From assembly GCF_013347965.1 (NCBI RefSeq), contig NZ_CP048810.1:682001-746000 (forward strand): DNA of 64,000 bases. The letters are read 5' to 3'. The stretch's first letter is position 1. Each line of letters starts with the position of its first letter. A program made the position numbers and the translations under genes. The DNA is from Pseudomonas bijieensis. Lineage in GTDB: Bacteria; Pseudomonadota; Gammaproteobacteria; Pseudomonadales; Pseudomonadaceae. Below are positions 53,582 to 61,797 of this stretch, in pieces. The notes beneath the pieces were generated by a model. That model was given only the letters and a program-made list of their open reading frames with translations. It was not told the origin of the DNA and ran no database searches.

Positions 53582-54001
53582 CTAGGCGTCTCTCAACAAC
53601 TTTTCAAACGTGGCCTGCTCCCAAGTGCTCAACAGCTCTACAGGGTCGGTACTGTACGACTGCAGCGAGTCGAAAACGTAGGCACGCCCCTCCGGGCTAT
53701 AGCAGCTGTCGCAATAGTCGAGCGTGTCGCAATCGTTGTAGGACGTGAGCACCAAGCCATCGGCTTCAACGGTCATCTGACCGCAGTAGATCTCAGACCA
53801 AGACAGTCCACCCAAACGACGCATGGTGCGAACCCCTATGGCGATGTCCCGCAGGATTTGATAGGCCTCGCGGGCTGTTAGTGGTGTTGGTGCCAAACGA
53901 AAGCTACTTGTGTGTTTTGAGGCTTTGGGCCTGCTCGTACCTGGCCTGGGTCGGCAGCATGGTAAATGAAATTTGGCGTTCTGCGCGTGTGACACCGGCA
54001 T
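53582..54001 (-). CDS. Small conserved-looking protein, start uncertain
   Basis: The frame (about 139 residues from ATG 54001; open to a GTG at 54049 that would overlap the nitroreductase gene) has a compact C-terminal domain beginning LTAREAYQILRDIAIGVR and including CDTLDYCDSCYSPEG. The first 45 residues (AQNAKFHLPCCRPRPGT) look less like coding sequence, so translation may start later. Short proteins of this type are common next to other genes in Pseudomonas, but I cannot give a function. Confidence 0.5.
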   Translation of the reverse strand: MPVSHAQNAKFHLPCCRPRPGTSRPKASKHTSSFRLAPTPLTAREAYQILRDIAIGVRTMRRLGGLSWSEIYCGQMTVEADGLVLTSYNDCDTLDYCDSCYSPEGRAYVFDSLQSYSTDPVELLSTWEQATFEKLLRDA

Positions 54002-54037
54002 CGATTTGATAGCCTTCGGCTTTTTGGGAAGACGATC

Positions 54038-54853
54038 ATGACAGCCCACTCAAAGCTCACCGCTCGCTACGGCACGCCTGACATTTCACCGCTCACTCAA
54101 TGCAATGAAATCGTCGAGCAACTCCTCGATCACCGGAGCGTCCGCGCTTTCACAGACCAGCCTCTGCCTGAGGGTACCATCGAGACTTTGGTCGCAGCTG
54201 CTCAGTCTGCGTCTACGTCCTCAAACCTGCAGGTGTGGAGCGTCGTCGCTGTTCAAGATGGCGATCGTAAAAAGCGCCTGTCCGCCCTGGCCGGCAATCA
54301 GGCCTACATCCATCAAGCGCCGCTCTTTCTTGTCTGGCTTGCAGATCTGTCTAGGGTTTCGCGTATCGCGGAGCAGCAGGGCATAGCGCTGGAAGCATTG
54401 CCTTACCTGGAAAGCTTGCTTCTGGGCACCATTGACACAGCACTCGCAGCCCAGAACGCCGTCGTTGCGTTGGAGTCGCTGGGGCTTGGGAGCGTGTACA
54501 TCGGTGGTATCCGTAATGACATCGAAGGCGTTGCCAAGGAGCTGGCGCTGCCGGCCCAGGTCTATCCCGTCTTCGGCCTGTGCGTCGGCTACGCATCCCC
54601 TGACCGACCAGCGAAGGTTAAGCCGCGGCTGCCCCAGGAGGCAGTGCTGCACCACGAAACCTACTCGGCCGCGGGCGAGGAGGGGGTTCTCGCGCACTAC
54701 GATGAGCGCCTGGGTGCGTTCTATGAGCGCGAAGGGATGAAGGCTTCGGGCTGGACAGCGCAAGTGGTCAGCAGGCTGCGGAGCGTGTCGAGCCTGCATG
54801 GGCGTGAAGAGCTGCTGGGGGAGCTGGCGCGAATGGGCTTTGGGCTGCGTTAA
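54038..54853 (+). CDS. NfsA/Frp-type NADPH nitroreductase
   Basis: A 271-residue flavoprotein of the oxygen-insensitive nitroreductase/flavin reductase group. HRSVRAFTDQPLPEGTIETL (residues 32-51) is the FMN-binding start, AAQSASTSSNLQVWS binds phosphate, and LGLGSVYIGGIRND and FGLCVGYASPD are typical of NfsA. It transfers two electrons from NADPH to nitroaromatics or quinones. GGAAGAC precedes the ATG. Its presence near an ene-reductase suggests xenobiotic reduction, separate from the defence genes. Confidence 0.9.
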   Translation: MTAHSKLTARYGTPDISPLTQCNEIVEQLLDHRSVRAFTDQPLPEGTIETLVAAAQSASTSSNLQVWSVVAVQDGDRKKRLSALAGNQAYIHQAPLFLVWLADLSRVSRIAEQQGIALEALPYLESLLLGTIDTALAAQNAVVALESLGLGSVYIGGIRNDIEGVAKELALPAQVYPVFGLCVGYASPDRPAKVKPRLPQEAVLHHETYSAAGEEGVLAHYDERLGAFYEREGMKASGWTAQVVSRLRSVSSLHGREELLGELARMGFGLR

Positions 54854-54989
54854 TACTCCATCCTCGAAGGTTTGCTGAACCATTTAGCTGAGAAGACGCT
54901 CGCGAGGGCTGGCCTAAACCCTGACTCCAAGCGCAGTGGACGAGCGCGCGCCGGCGCATATTTTTACTGTAGAGAAGGATCTATCCTGA

Positions 54990-56024
54990 ATGACCAAGGC
55001 TCATGGCGTCGACGTTGAAGCATACCTAAGAGGGGAAATGGTACTGCATTTCCGCAGTATCACCTTGACTCAGCGGCACGCTGCCAACCCCATCGTTTTC
55101 AAAGGGTCTGGTCATGTCCACCTTGATAAGGGCCATCTAAGGTACGTTGTCTACCACACCTGTGTCGGTGATGAAGCAAACCGACACATGGCCATGAGCT
55201 TCTCGGGCCAGGCGGGGGAGCTGATCAACCTGGACTCTCTTTTCGATTTTGAAGGGCAGGATTTGAATGGCAAGATCTGGACGGCCGAGGGGGTTGATAC
55301 CTCTGGCGGCAACTACCGTTCTGAATTCTGCGTGGTCGAAGGCTCTATAGAGTTCCTCAGCTCTCAACACCCGTTTAGCGGAAGCGCCCCGAATACACTT
55401 CACCAGATCTATTTTCACGACCATCACTTCCCAGCACCCCAGCTGCATGTTGCGCCTGGACTGGAATTCCTCTGCGGCGAATCTACTGTCACTATCACCA
55501 GGGATGAGTCAGGATGCGATGTGTCGGTGCTGGAAGGCCATCTGAGTGACGAGTTTTGCCGAGCAATCAGCAAGGCACTGAACGTGTTGAGCGGCGTTCG
55601 CCTGCAGCTAGGCGTTACCGAGAAGATCTATCAGGGCGTCTCCACCGTTCAGCTGTATTCAACGGACGTCCAGTTAAGCAACCAACAGCTTCCTCCACCA
55701 GTTGAAATTCCCTTCAGATGCGCCTCGGACTTTTTCGGGCAGATCTTCAATCTCTTTGTCGAGTTTCTTGAACAAGACGGGGTGGTGTACTACGACAACT
55801 GGAACAAGCTGAATAGGGCTTGGCAAGCAGGCATCGAGTCGGCTGCGCTCAACGTGAGCGTGTGTATCGAGGGTGTCCTCAAATTATTCTACGAAATTCT
55901 TTTCGCGATCACTGGCTACACAGGTGAACGGATAGACTACGAGAGCCGCGGATTCCCTTCTGCTTCGCCTTCGACAAGACGTCACGAAACGCCCAATGCA
56001 GAGGAAGGCATCAGACCCAGTTGA
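54990..56024 (+). CDS. Unknown protein, first gene of a possible new defence operon
   Basis: A 344-residue protein. The N-terminal 230 residues look beta-rich with scattered His and acidic residues (GHVHLDKGHLRYVVYHTC, HQIYFHDHHFPAPQLH). Residues about 235-310 are helical, with LNRAWQAGIESAALNVSVC and CIEGVLKLFYEILF resembling a HEPN-like helical bundle. The last 30 residues are polar and unlike the rest, so the protein may be shortened. AAGGA lies 11 bases before the ATG. The HEPN-like gene starts 57 bases later on the same strand. No family is recognised. Confidence 0.55.
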   Translation: MTKAHGVDVEAYLRGEMVLHFRSITLTQRHAANPIVFKGSGHVHLDKGHLRYVVYHTCVGDEANRHMAMSFSGQAGELINLDSLFDFEGQDLNGKIWTAEGVDTSGGNYRSEFCVVEGSIEFLSSQHPFSGSAPNTLHQIYFHDHHFPAPQLHVAPGLEFLCGESTVTITRDESGCDVSVLEGHLSDEFCRAISKALNVLSGVRLQLGVTEKIYQGVSTVQLYSTDVQLSNQQLPPPVEIPFRCASDFFGQIFNLFVEFLEQDGVVYYDNWNKLNRAWQAGIESAALNVSVCIEGVLKLFYEILFAITGYTGERIDYESRGFPSASPSTRRHETPNAEEGIRPS

Positions 56025-56081
56025 TCATTCCAGGGTGAGCTAAGATCATTCAGCCCATGGCCAAGTGAAGGGAGGGTAGTT

Positions 56082-57224
56082 ATGGCAGTCGTGTTCTTTC
56101 TACCTTGGGTAGCGGCTGCTGAAGAGTTGCGGATCGCTGACATTTGCTTGATGCCTTACGAACGTGGGCGGCTACCTGGCGAGCTTCTGGGCATCCCGCA
56201 AGCAGCTTTCGACGGTGTCCTCGGCAACTACGGCGACCGGGAACTCGGTTCTCAGCCCTCTCATCCAGTCCATCAGGCAGCGCTTGTCATCTGGAACGAT
56301 GACACACCTGGCATGGAGGTTTCGGACGTCCAGATCCAGCAGCGCTTGGTGCAGAGTTCCTATCTTGCGTTCTCAGCCTTGGCAGGCCGATCGCTATGCT
56401 CAGCCTTCGAGTACTACAACGCCGACACACTCCAGGTCGTCGCGCAGCGATTTGATATCGCCTCACCGGCTCAATCCTGTATGACCACCCGTCGGCGTGA
56501 CGGTGGAACGCAAAACATGCTGGCGGGGAGTGGAGGGCTCAAGTTCATTCGGCCGTACCACGTCGACAATCGCGCGGGGATCTCGATCGACACGCCACTG
56601 CTCGAAGCTCTGCTCAAACTACCTGACGGGGAACTAAAGGAACGCATAGACGAGGCGATAGTGTCCTTTCTTAGGGCCAACACCGATGCCCCATCCATGG
56701 ATGAGCGATCCGAGCTGATCCTGATGAGGGTTGCCATAGATACGCTGCTCAACGTCCCACATGACAAAGCTGCCTTCCGCAGGGCGATCAACGAACACTT
56801 CGATGAGCTACCGAATCAGCCCATCTGGCATAAAGGGAGTCTGGACGAAGCTTGGTGGCGCGAGCATTGGGACAAAAACGTAAATCGCCCGCTCGACGCC
56901 TGGGTTCATGATTTCTGTGCCGCTCGCAACGCCGCAGCTCATGGCCCCGCAAATGGTGAGAAGGGAAGCATCTGGCCTCGCCATAACCACCTCATTTTCT
57001 CCGCCTGGCTATTACCCCTGATCGTCAAAAAGCTGCTTGTCCAAGCGGGGCTTTACGAGTTCAGCGCCGAGGACAAGGTCGCCCGGGCGGGGTTTGAAGT
57101 CTTTCTGGCCCACGATCTGCTAGCAGCCACCGACGACCATGAAAACAAGGTCTGGTGGCAGGTAGCTGAATCCGCGCTTTTCCTGCCACTCTTCGCAGAG
57201 CGATTACGCCAAGCCTGTGAATGA
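56082..57224 (+). CDS. HEPN-like protein with RNxxxH motif
   Basis: A 380-residue protein. Helical C-terminal domain with DAWVHDFCAARNAAAHG: R282 and H287 fit the RxxxxH catalytic motif of HEPN ribonucleases. The N-terminal half is unassigned and starts with a hydrophobic MAVVFFLPWVAAAEEL, which could be mistaken for a signal peptide. A GGGAGGG ribosome site supports the ATG. It overlaps the following gene by 8 bases. HEPN proteins are frequent RNA-cleaving effectors of defence and toxin systems; here the function is inferred. Confidence 0.65.
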   Translation: MAVVFFLPWVAAAEELRIADICLMPYERGRLPGELLGIPQAAFDGVLGNYGDRELGSQPSHPVHQAALVIWNDDTPGMEVSDVQIQQRLVQSSYLAFSALAGRSLCSAFEYYNADTLQVVAQRFDIASPAQSCMTTRRRDGGTQNMLAGSGGLKFIRPYHVDNRAGISIDTPLLEALLKLPDGELKERIDEAIVSFLRANTDAPSMDERSELILMRVAIDTLLNVPHDKAAFRRAINEHFDELPNQPIWHKGSLDEAWWREHWDKNVNRPLDAWVHDFCAARNAAAHGPANGEKGSIWPRHNHLIFSAWLLPLIVKKLLVQAGLYEFSAEDKVARAGFEVFLAHDLLAATDDHENKVWWQVAESALFLPLFAERLRQACE

Positions 57225-58317
57225 GGGCTACAGCCTCAGCAGCGATCGCAATTCTGAAACAAGTGCTACTCCAGTTCACACCTCAATAGAGACCGACATG
57301 TCCTTCACTCATGCGCATCAGACAGCAATGGCGCAGCAGCGCAACAGGGGGCGGTGCCTTCACTACGAAAATGGGGGCCGCTGCGACGCCATCATCTCCG
57401 CGCACTCAATTCAGAAGGGTGGCCAGCTCAACCTGATCGTAGAGCAAGGTCATGTCTACCAGCTGTCCGCCGATCTCACCATGTTGAAATCAACCGGGGG
57501 TAAGCCTCAACTGAAGAAAGTGGGCATCAACAAGGTGTCCACCTTCCGTGGTATGTGCAAGCATCACGACAATAGGTTGTTCGCACCAATCGATGACAGA
57601 CCACTGGCATTCGATCACGAACAGATAGCTCTCTATGCCTATCGCAGCATTTGTCGTGAGTATTTCGTCAAAGAAAATGCCGCACGCTCTCTAGCAGCGA
57701 TGATCGACCACCCTGACGTACCTCAGGCAAACCGCCAGTTGCTGGTGGACTCAGCTCAAGGGCAGGCATTTGGTTTTCAACACCTCCACCGACACAAGCT
57801 CATCTACGATGCGGCGATCTCAGAAGGCAATTTCGCGGAGTTCCGATTCATCGTTTTTCGGTCGAGCTCCCCTTGCTCGGTGCAGGACTCAGGGCTGCTT
57901 TTCCCTGATTATGACTTTCTTGGTCGCAAGCTTCAGGATCTCGGGCCAGAGACAAAGGCGCTCGACTTACTGACATTCTTTACCGCCCCCACGCAGGACG
58001 GATGGGCGTATGTGCTCGCCTGGCATGAGTCGAGCGACCAATCCTGCCAGTGGGTGCGCGAGTCCATGCAGGAAGGCTTTAACAGAGGGGCAAAGCTTGA
58101 GGATATGCTGATGCGGCTTTCTCTGGCCTGTGAGAATCATGCTATTCGAATCTCCTGGTGGGACGGTTTACTCCCATCGGCCCAGGGCGCCGGGTTTGCT
58201 GCACTGTCAGTAGGGACTGATCCAAGAGTAGTTACACCACCAGACTATCTGGCTCATGGATGCGAGGGCCTTGCTGACTGGACGTTTGACTATGTCCAGG
58301 ACGGAGCAGCAATTTAG
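57217..58317 (+). CDS. Cys/His protein with HNH-like treble-clef pattern
   Basis: A 366-residue protein. C47 and C56 (RCLHYENGGRC), AHSIQKGGQL with H63, and C114-KHHD118 form the order expected for a treble-clef/HNH variant. VSTFRGMCKHHDNRLFAPID is the most conserved-looking part. About 200 unassigned residues follow. The GTG start overlaps the HEPN-like gene by 8 bases; ATG 57298 is an alternative start that keeps the motif. Probably a nucleic-acid-binding or cleaving partner of the HEPN-like protein, by context only. Confidence 0.6.
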   Translation: MNEGYSLSSDRNSETSATPVHTSIETDMSFTHAHQTAMAQQRNRGRCLHYENGGRCDAIISAHSIQKGGQLNLIVEQGHVYQLSADLTMLKSTGGKPQLKKVGINKVSTFRGMCKHHDNRLFAPIDDRPLAFDHEQIALYAYRSICREYFVKENAARSLAAMIDHPDVPQANRQLLVDSAQGQAFGFQHLHRHKLIYDAAISEGNFAEFRFIVFRSSSPCSVQDSGLLFPDYDFLGRKLQDLGPETKALDLLTFFTAPTQDGWAYVLAWHESSDQSCQWVRESMQEGFNRGAKLEDMLMRLSLACENHAIRISWWDGLLPSAQGAGFAALSVGTDPRVVTPPDYLAHGCEGLADWTFDYVQDGAAI

Positions 58318-58437
58318 ATCACCAAAGTGACTTTGTAGGTTCAGGCAGCAGTTGCGATGCCGGTCAGAAAATCAAGTATTCTGCTCCCAACCGGTTCGTT
58401 GCTTACAGGCCTGTCAGCCCCAGGGCCGTGGGGTCAG

Positions 58438-58947
58438 CTATGAGATCCTGAACTCCAATCGAGGCCGAGGAGGGTTCCCCACCACCGAGCAAATATTAAA
58501 TTCACAGCTAACATCGAACGCAGCCAGTTGAGCTACCCATCGCTCGACCTCGGCATCCCAGTCTGAGCTACAGAAATCTGTATTGGGCCAGTAATTTTGT
58601 AGCGTGTCGTAATCAAGCTGCAGGGCTTTGGTTCTCTCGGCCGCACCGATCACGCACCAAGCTGTACGCATGCGGTCTTTCCAGGTCGGCGCAGACAGTA
58701 TGTGCACCGGGTCGAAGGGTTCAAACCCCAACGCTGCGACCTCCGCATCGAAACCCAACATGGCTCCGATTGACCCTGCTAGATCTGCCGGATCTTCGGA
58801 TAGCGCATCAACCCAGCGAAGCAGGTAACCGAGCGCCTGAAAATTACTGAGCTGGCGGCTCTCGTTCTTCTCGATGCCATGGGTACAGACCTCGCGACTA
58901 CCGTTGGGGGAATTGACTGTGCGAAAGGTGAACATTGCTTTTGGCAT
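58438..58947 (-). CDS. Hypothetical soluble protein
   Basis: A 169-residue protein preceded by a strong AAGGAG site 8 bases before the ATG. Rich in Trp (WVDALSEDPADL, APTWKDRMRTAW, DWDAEVERWVAQLA) and acidic residues, with a short C-terminal strand. No signal peptide, membrane segment or known motif. It converges with the preceding three-gene operon and is otherwise isolated. Confidence 0.65.
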   Translation of the reverse strand: MPKAMFTFRTVNSPNGSREVCTHGIEKNESRQLSNFQALGYLLRWVDALSEDPADLAGSIGAMLGFDAEVAALGFEPFDPVHILSAPTWKDRMRTAWCVIGAAERTKALQLDYDTLQNYWPNTDFCSSDWDAEVERWVAQLAAFDVSCEFNICSVVGNPPRPRLEFRIS

Positions 58948-59502
58948 GGGATACGCTCCTTCTCGTTCTTATCGTTCTAGGTCTTTCCAGGATACGAATG
59001 GAGCAACGGGCGTGACTAGGCTTAGGTCACGGAAGCACTTCAGGTCTATGAGGAGGCGCTGGCTTTGAATCCAATTTGGCCGAAACGACGGTTCGGCATA
59101 GCAACCAGAGACGCCAAAGGTCAATTATTGGGATGGTCGATCTCTCGCAACCGTACGGGTCTTCGAGCGACCAAGACATTCGGCTCAGATGTGGTGGGCG
59201 TCATCGCAGCGGGAACTAAATTTTCGGCCCGACGGCATGGAGGCCAATTTTTGAGCAGTTTTTCTCTTTCAATATATGCTTAAAGCAGCCCTTGGTTGGA
59301 GCCACAAATATTGCAGGGCGCCTACGGATTTTTGGCATTGTGCCTAAATCTGTAAAAATCTATTGAGCCCCGTTTTAACGCCAGGTTTGAGTTACCAAGG
59401 TTGCAACAATCTGGATTTTGAATCAGACGGGCGGTACTAGGGGGGAGGGTGGTGCAGTACACTCTCCCCAACCGATCACGAAGGTCAAGCATCGGAGTCC
59501 TT
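58948..59502. other. Spacer before the MvaT-like pair
   Basis: About 550 bases. One 72-codon frame starting with TTG at 59065 has an upstream AGGAGG but no protein-like sequence, so it is not called. The 59280-59460 part is A+T-rich (TGTAAAAATCTATTGAG) and should hold the promoter of the MvaT-like pair. Confidence 0.4.
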
Positions 59503-59793
59503 ATGAGCCCCTCACCACACGGTTTAGTCGGCATCCGCCTCGCAGAAAAGCAGATCGAAACGCTCAGGCAGCGGATTGATACGCTCCAGCAGGATCCAGG
59601 CTATGCGCAGGACGTGGAATTCTACGGAAAGCTTCAGGGGCTGATGCAAAAATTTGGGTTTACCTCTCAGGATGTGGTGGAACTGCTGATGTTGAGGGGA
59701 GATCTAGAGCTTGCACCGAACCTAACCGTATCGCGTTTGAGGCACATCTTCAGCCTGATCGAGGGTGAGGCCCGGGTAGAAAGGGGGGCATGA
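59503..59793 (+). CDS. MvaT-like oligomerisation-domain protein without DNA-binding domain (first of pair)
   Basis: A 96-residue protein. EKQIETLRQRIDTLQQD and VEFYGKLQGLMQKFGF align without gaps to residues 11-50 of the MvaT-type protein at 49475 (shared E, Q, L, DxG, EF, KL, L, G positions). The AT-pincer half (RKPRQTKVYKNP... KGGNHKTLKEW) is missing. ATG 59503 has GGAG 6 bases upstream; the frame extends to 59449. Its stop overlaps the next gene as ATGA. Such a protein could join MvaT filaments and weaken silencing, as truncated H-NS proteins do in enterobacteria; this is inference. Confidence 0.65.
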   Translation: MSPSPHGLVGIRLAEKQIETLRQRIDTLQQDPGYAQDVEFYGKLQGLMQKFGFTSQDVVELLMLRGDLELAPNLTVSRLRHIFSLIEGEARVERGA

Positions 59794-60068
59794 AGATGGG
59801 TGAGAGCCAAGGCAAAACGATCCATCAGAAGCTGGGCCGGCTGATCGAGCTGAATCAGGACATCGGGCTGCGTTATCGCTTGTCCTGCGAACTGATGGAG
59901 GATCCGGGAGTGGCGGATTGCTTAAGGTTTCTCGGGGAGCTCGATCACTTAGCGCTTCAGTACGGATTTAGTCCGAGCGAAATCATTGCGCTGCTGAATG
60001 CGGAGGACAAAGAGCGCGTGATAGAAAGATCAGAGCCGGCGGGGTCTGAGCCTCAGATGAAACCTTGA
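59790..60068 (+). CDS. MvaT-like oligomerisation-domain protein without DNA-binding domain (second of pair)
   Basis: A 92-residue protein, overlapping the first by 4 bases. LSCELMEDPGVADCLRFLGE and LDHLALQYGFSPSEIIALL align to the second half of the MvaT coiled-coil region (DxG, F, L, YG, S, IIAxL shared). It too ends before any DNA-binding domain; the last 20 residues are polar. The two small proteins are only distantly alike, so they may form a heterodimer. A 13-base-arm inverted repeat follows 29 bases after the stop. Confidence 0.65.
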   Translation: MKMGESQGKTIHQKLGRLIELNQDIGLRYRLSCELMEDPGVADCLRFLGELDHLALQYGFSPSEIIALLNAEDKERVIERSEPAGSEPQMKP

Positions 60069-60096
60069 AATCTACTTCAATAAAGTATTACCACCC

Positions 60097-60126
60097 AACT
60101 CAACTAAATGAATATTTAGTTGAGTT
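60097..60126. repeat. Perfect 13-base inverted repeat
   Basis: AACTCAACTAAAT (60097-60109) and ATTTAGTTGAGTT (60114-60126) flank a GAAT loop. It may end transcription of the MvaT-like pair or be a binding site; there is no T run after it. The A+T-rich palindrome is also the kind of sequence MvaT-type proteins prefer. Confidence 0.6.
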
Positions 60127-60142
60127 ATATGGAGGCAATGCT

Positions 60143-60416
60143 ATGGATCCCATGATAGTACGAAGCAGCGGCGAAGGGTAACGGAAACCTGGATTATGCT
60201 TTTTCAAAGCAGTCATTTAATAGCGATAAAAATCTCCAGATGGCTGCTGTAATCGATGTTGGCATGGGCTCTGCTCAGAATCTAGGACGCAAGACGGCTA
60301 GACCGCAGTGGCGGCGATATCGGCAAGCTAAATCGAAAGGTACGAAGGGTGTCCAGTTACCCAATGGCGCCGATCCGCTTGGAGGGATGGCAAAAAATGT
60401 ATCCTCGATGACCTGA
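60143..60416 (+). pseudogene. Frameshifted remnant of an unknown gene
   Basis: A GGAGG site precedes ATG 60143, which reads MDPMIVRSSGEG and stops. In another frame from 60159 protein-like sequence continues (YEAAAKGNGNLDYAFSKQS, NSDKNLQMAAVIDVG) to a stop at 60416. A single frameshift would join the two, so it looks like a recently broken small gene of about 90 residues. The family is unknown. Confidence 0.4.
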
Positions 60417-61292
60417 TCATCCACCTGAACTCGATATGCGGTAGTTAAGGAATATATTGGAGTTTGACGCATTAAACATTAAAGGTGTCGCGCCTCAGAT
60501 TTGATGCCATGCATCTCAGATTACTTCCTTGATGCCAAGCATCCATGTTCGCTTCCAGCAAACTTTTAGAACCACTTGTCCGATTTCTTCGGCATGTTTA
60601 GAGAAGCGTGGTTTCATGGAACATGGAAGCAAACTTACAAACGTCGATTCCTGAATGACTTTCTCAACGTCTCCAAGCTCTTTCAAAGGAACATTCAAAT
60701 CTAGGATGGTGACGCAGAGGCATTGAACGGTTGACAAGCGTGCCGAAGTGATCTCGAGAAAAACGTATGAAGCGAGAAGTAAAGTGAACCCTATGGAGTC
60801 GAGACCTCAAGAAAACGCGATTACTACCAGGTTTGGGGTCAAGGTTGGTTCGGCGTACTGAGAAGATCCTGGGGAATGTGGTCGAGGGATGTGACTGAGT
60901 TTTCAAATGTGCCTGGGAGATGGCCTGTGTGGAATATCTGTTGGTACGTGTAATGTATATTATGTTAAACAGCGTGTTTATGATTTTAAGGCGGATGCAT
61001 TCGTACTGATTCTACTAACCCACTTCTGACGTCCACTCTCTCATCGGGCCATGTCCTTCATGTTCAAGGCGAATCCTTCTTTGGTGTCCCTCCTGATTGT
61101 TAGTCCCCCCTGCACAGACCATTCAATTCTCCTGTCTTTATGATCGGAGCGCGCGACTTGTAAGCTTCGTCTCAATCCCTATGCCCCCAACAGCATTGCG
61201 GCCATCCGTTAACCATGATCGACAGTAACCGAGCCAAGTGCGGCCTGTTGCCTGTCATAGCGGATCTTTGCGGTCGCAAACAGGAGCTAACG
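60417..61292. other. A+T-rich spacer at the island edge
   Basis: Nearly 880 bases without a supported gene. Several minus-strand frames (60516-60737, 60664-60906) overlap each other and have no credible start. The segment 60940-61000 is very A+T-rich (TGTAATGTATATTATGTTAA) and may hold a promoter. It separates the island from the IorAB-like genes. Confidence 0.4.
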
Positions 61293-61748
61293 ATGAAGCT
61301 ACAGGTCAATGGACAGGAACTAGAAGTGGACGCACCAACCGACATGCCGCTGTTATGGGTACTGCGTGATCTCATGCACATGACCGGCACCAAGTTCGGC
61401 TGCGGGATGGCCCTATGTGGCGCCTGCACCGTGCATATCGATGGTTCGCCACAGCGTAGTTGTGTCATGCCGGTCGGTGCCGTGACTGGCAAAAAGATCA
61501 CCACGATCGAAGGTCTATCAGCAGATGTCAGCCATCCGGTACAGCGTGCCTGGGCCGAACTTGATGTAGTCCAGTGCGGTTACTGCCAGTCTGGCCAAAT
61601 CATGAGCGCCGCGGCGTTGTTAGCGAGCAACCCCACCCCCACCGATGCCGATATCGATCAGGCCATGGCCGGGAATATATGCCGTTGCGGTACTTACCAG
61701 CGTATTCGTAACGCGATTCATCGCGCTGCCGAGTTAAGCAAGAGCTGA
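61293..61748 (+). CDS. (2Fe-2S)-binding subunit of an IorA-like molybdenum hydroxylase
   Basis: A 151-residue small subunit. The plant-type [2Fe-2S] site is [13 protein letters not shown] plus a later Cys (SC near residue 58), and the second, family-specific site is QCGYCQSGQ with ICRCGTY. This passes electrons from the molybdenum subunit. The ATG at 61293 has AGGAG 7 bases upstream; the frame reaches 61215. The size fits IorA of isoquinoline 1-oxidoreductase; the real substrate is unknown. The large subunit follows 49 bases later. Confidence 0.9.
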   Translation: MKLQVNGQELEVDAPTDMPLLWVLRDLMHMTGTKFGCGMALCGACTVHIDGSPQRSCVMPVGAVTGKKITTIEGLSADVSHPVQRAWAELDVVQCGYCQSGQIMSAAALLASNPTPTDADIDQAMAGNICRCGTYQRIRNAIHRAAELSKS

Positions 61749-61797
61749 CGTTTCGCCCTCTCTTCCATCGGCCCTATTCCAGCTAAGGAGTTCTCTG

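Noticed and set aside
56082..56130. Signal peptide on the HEPN-like protein
   Set aside because: The hydrophobic start is short and lacks a basic N-region; the RNase-type motif argues for a cytoplasmic protein.
59065..59283. 72-residue gene starting with TTG
   Set aside because: An AGGAGG lies upstream, but the sequence is not protein-like and has no recognisable family.
60516..60906. Two overlapping minus-strand frames
   Set aside because: They overlap in different frames, lack good starts, and neither reads as a clear protein.
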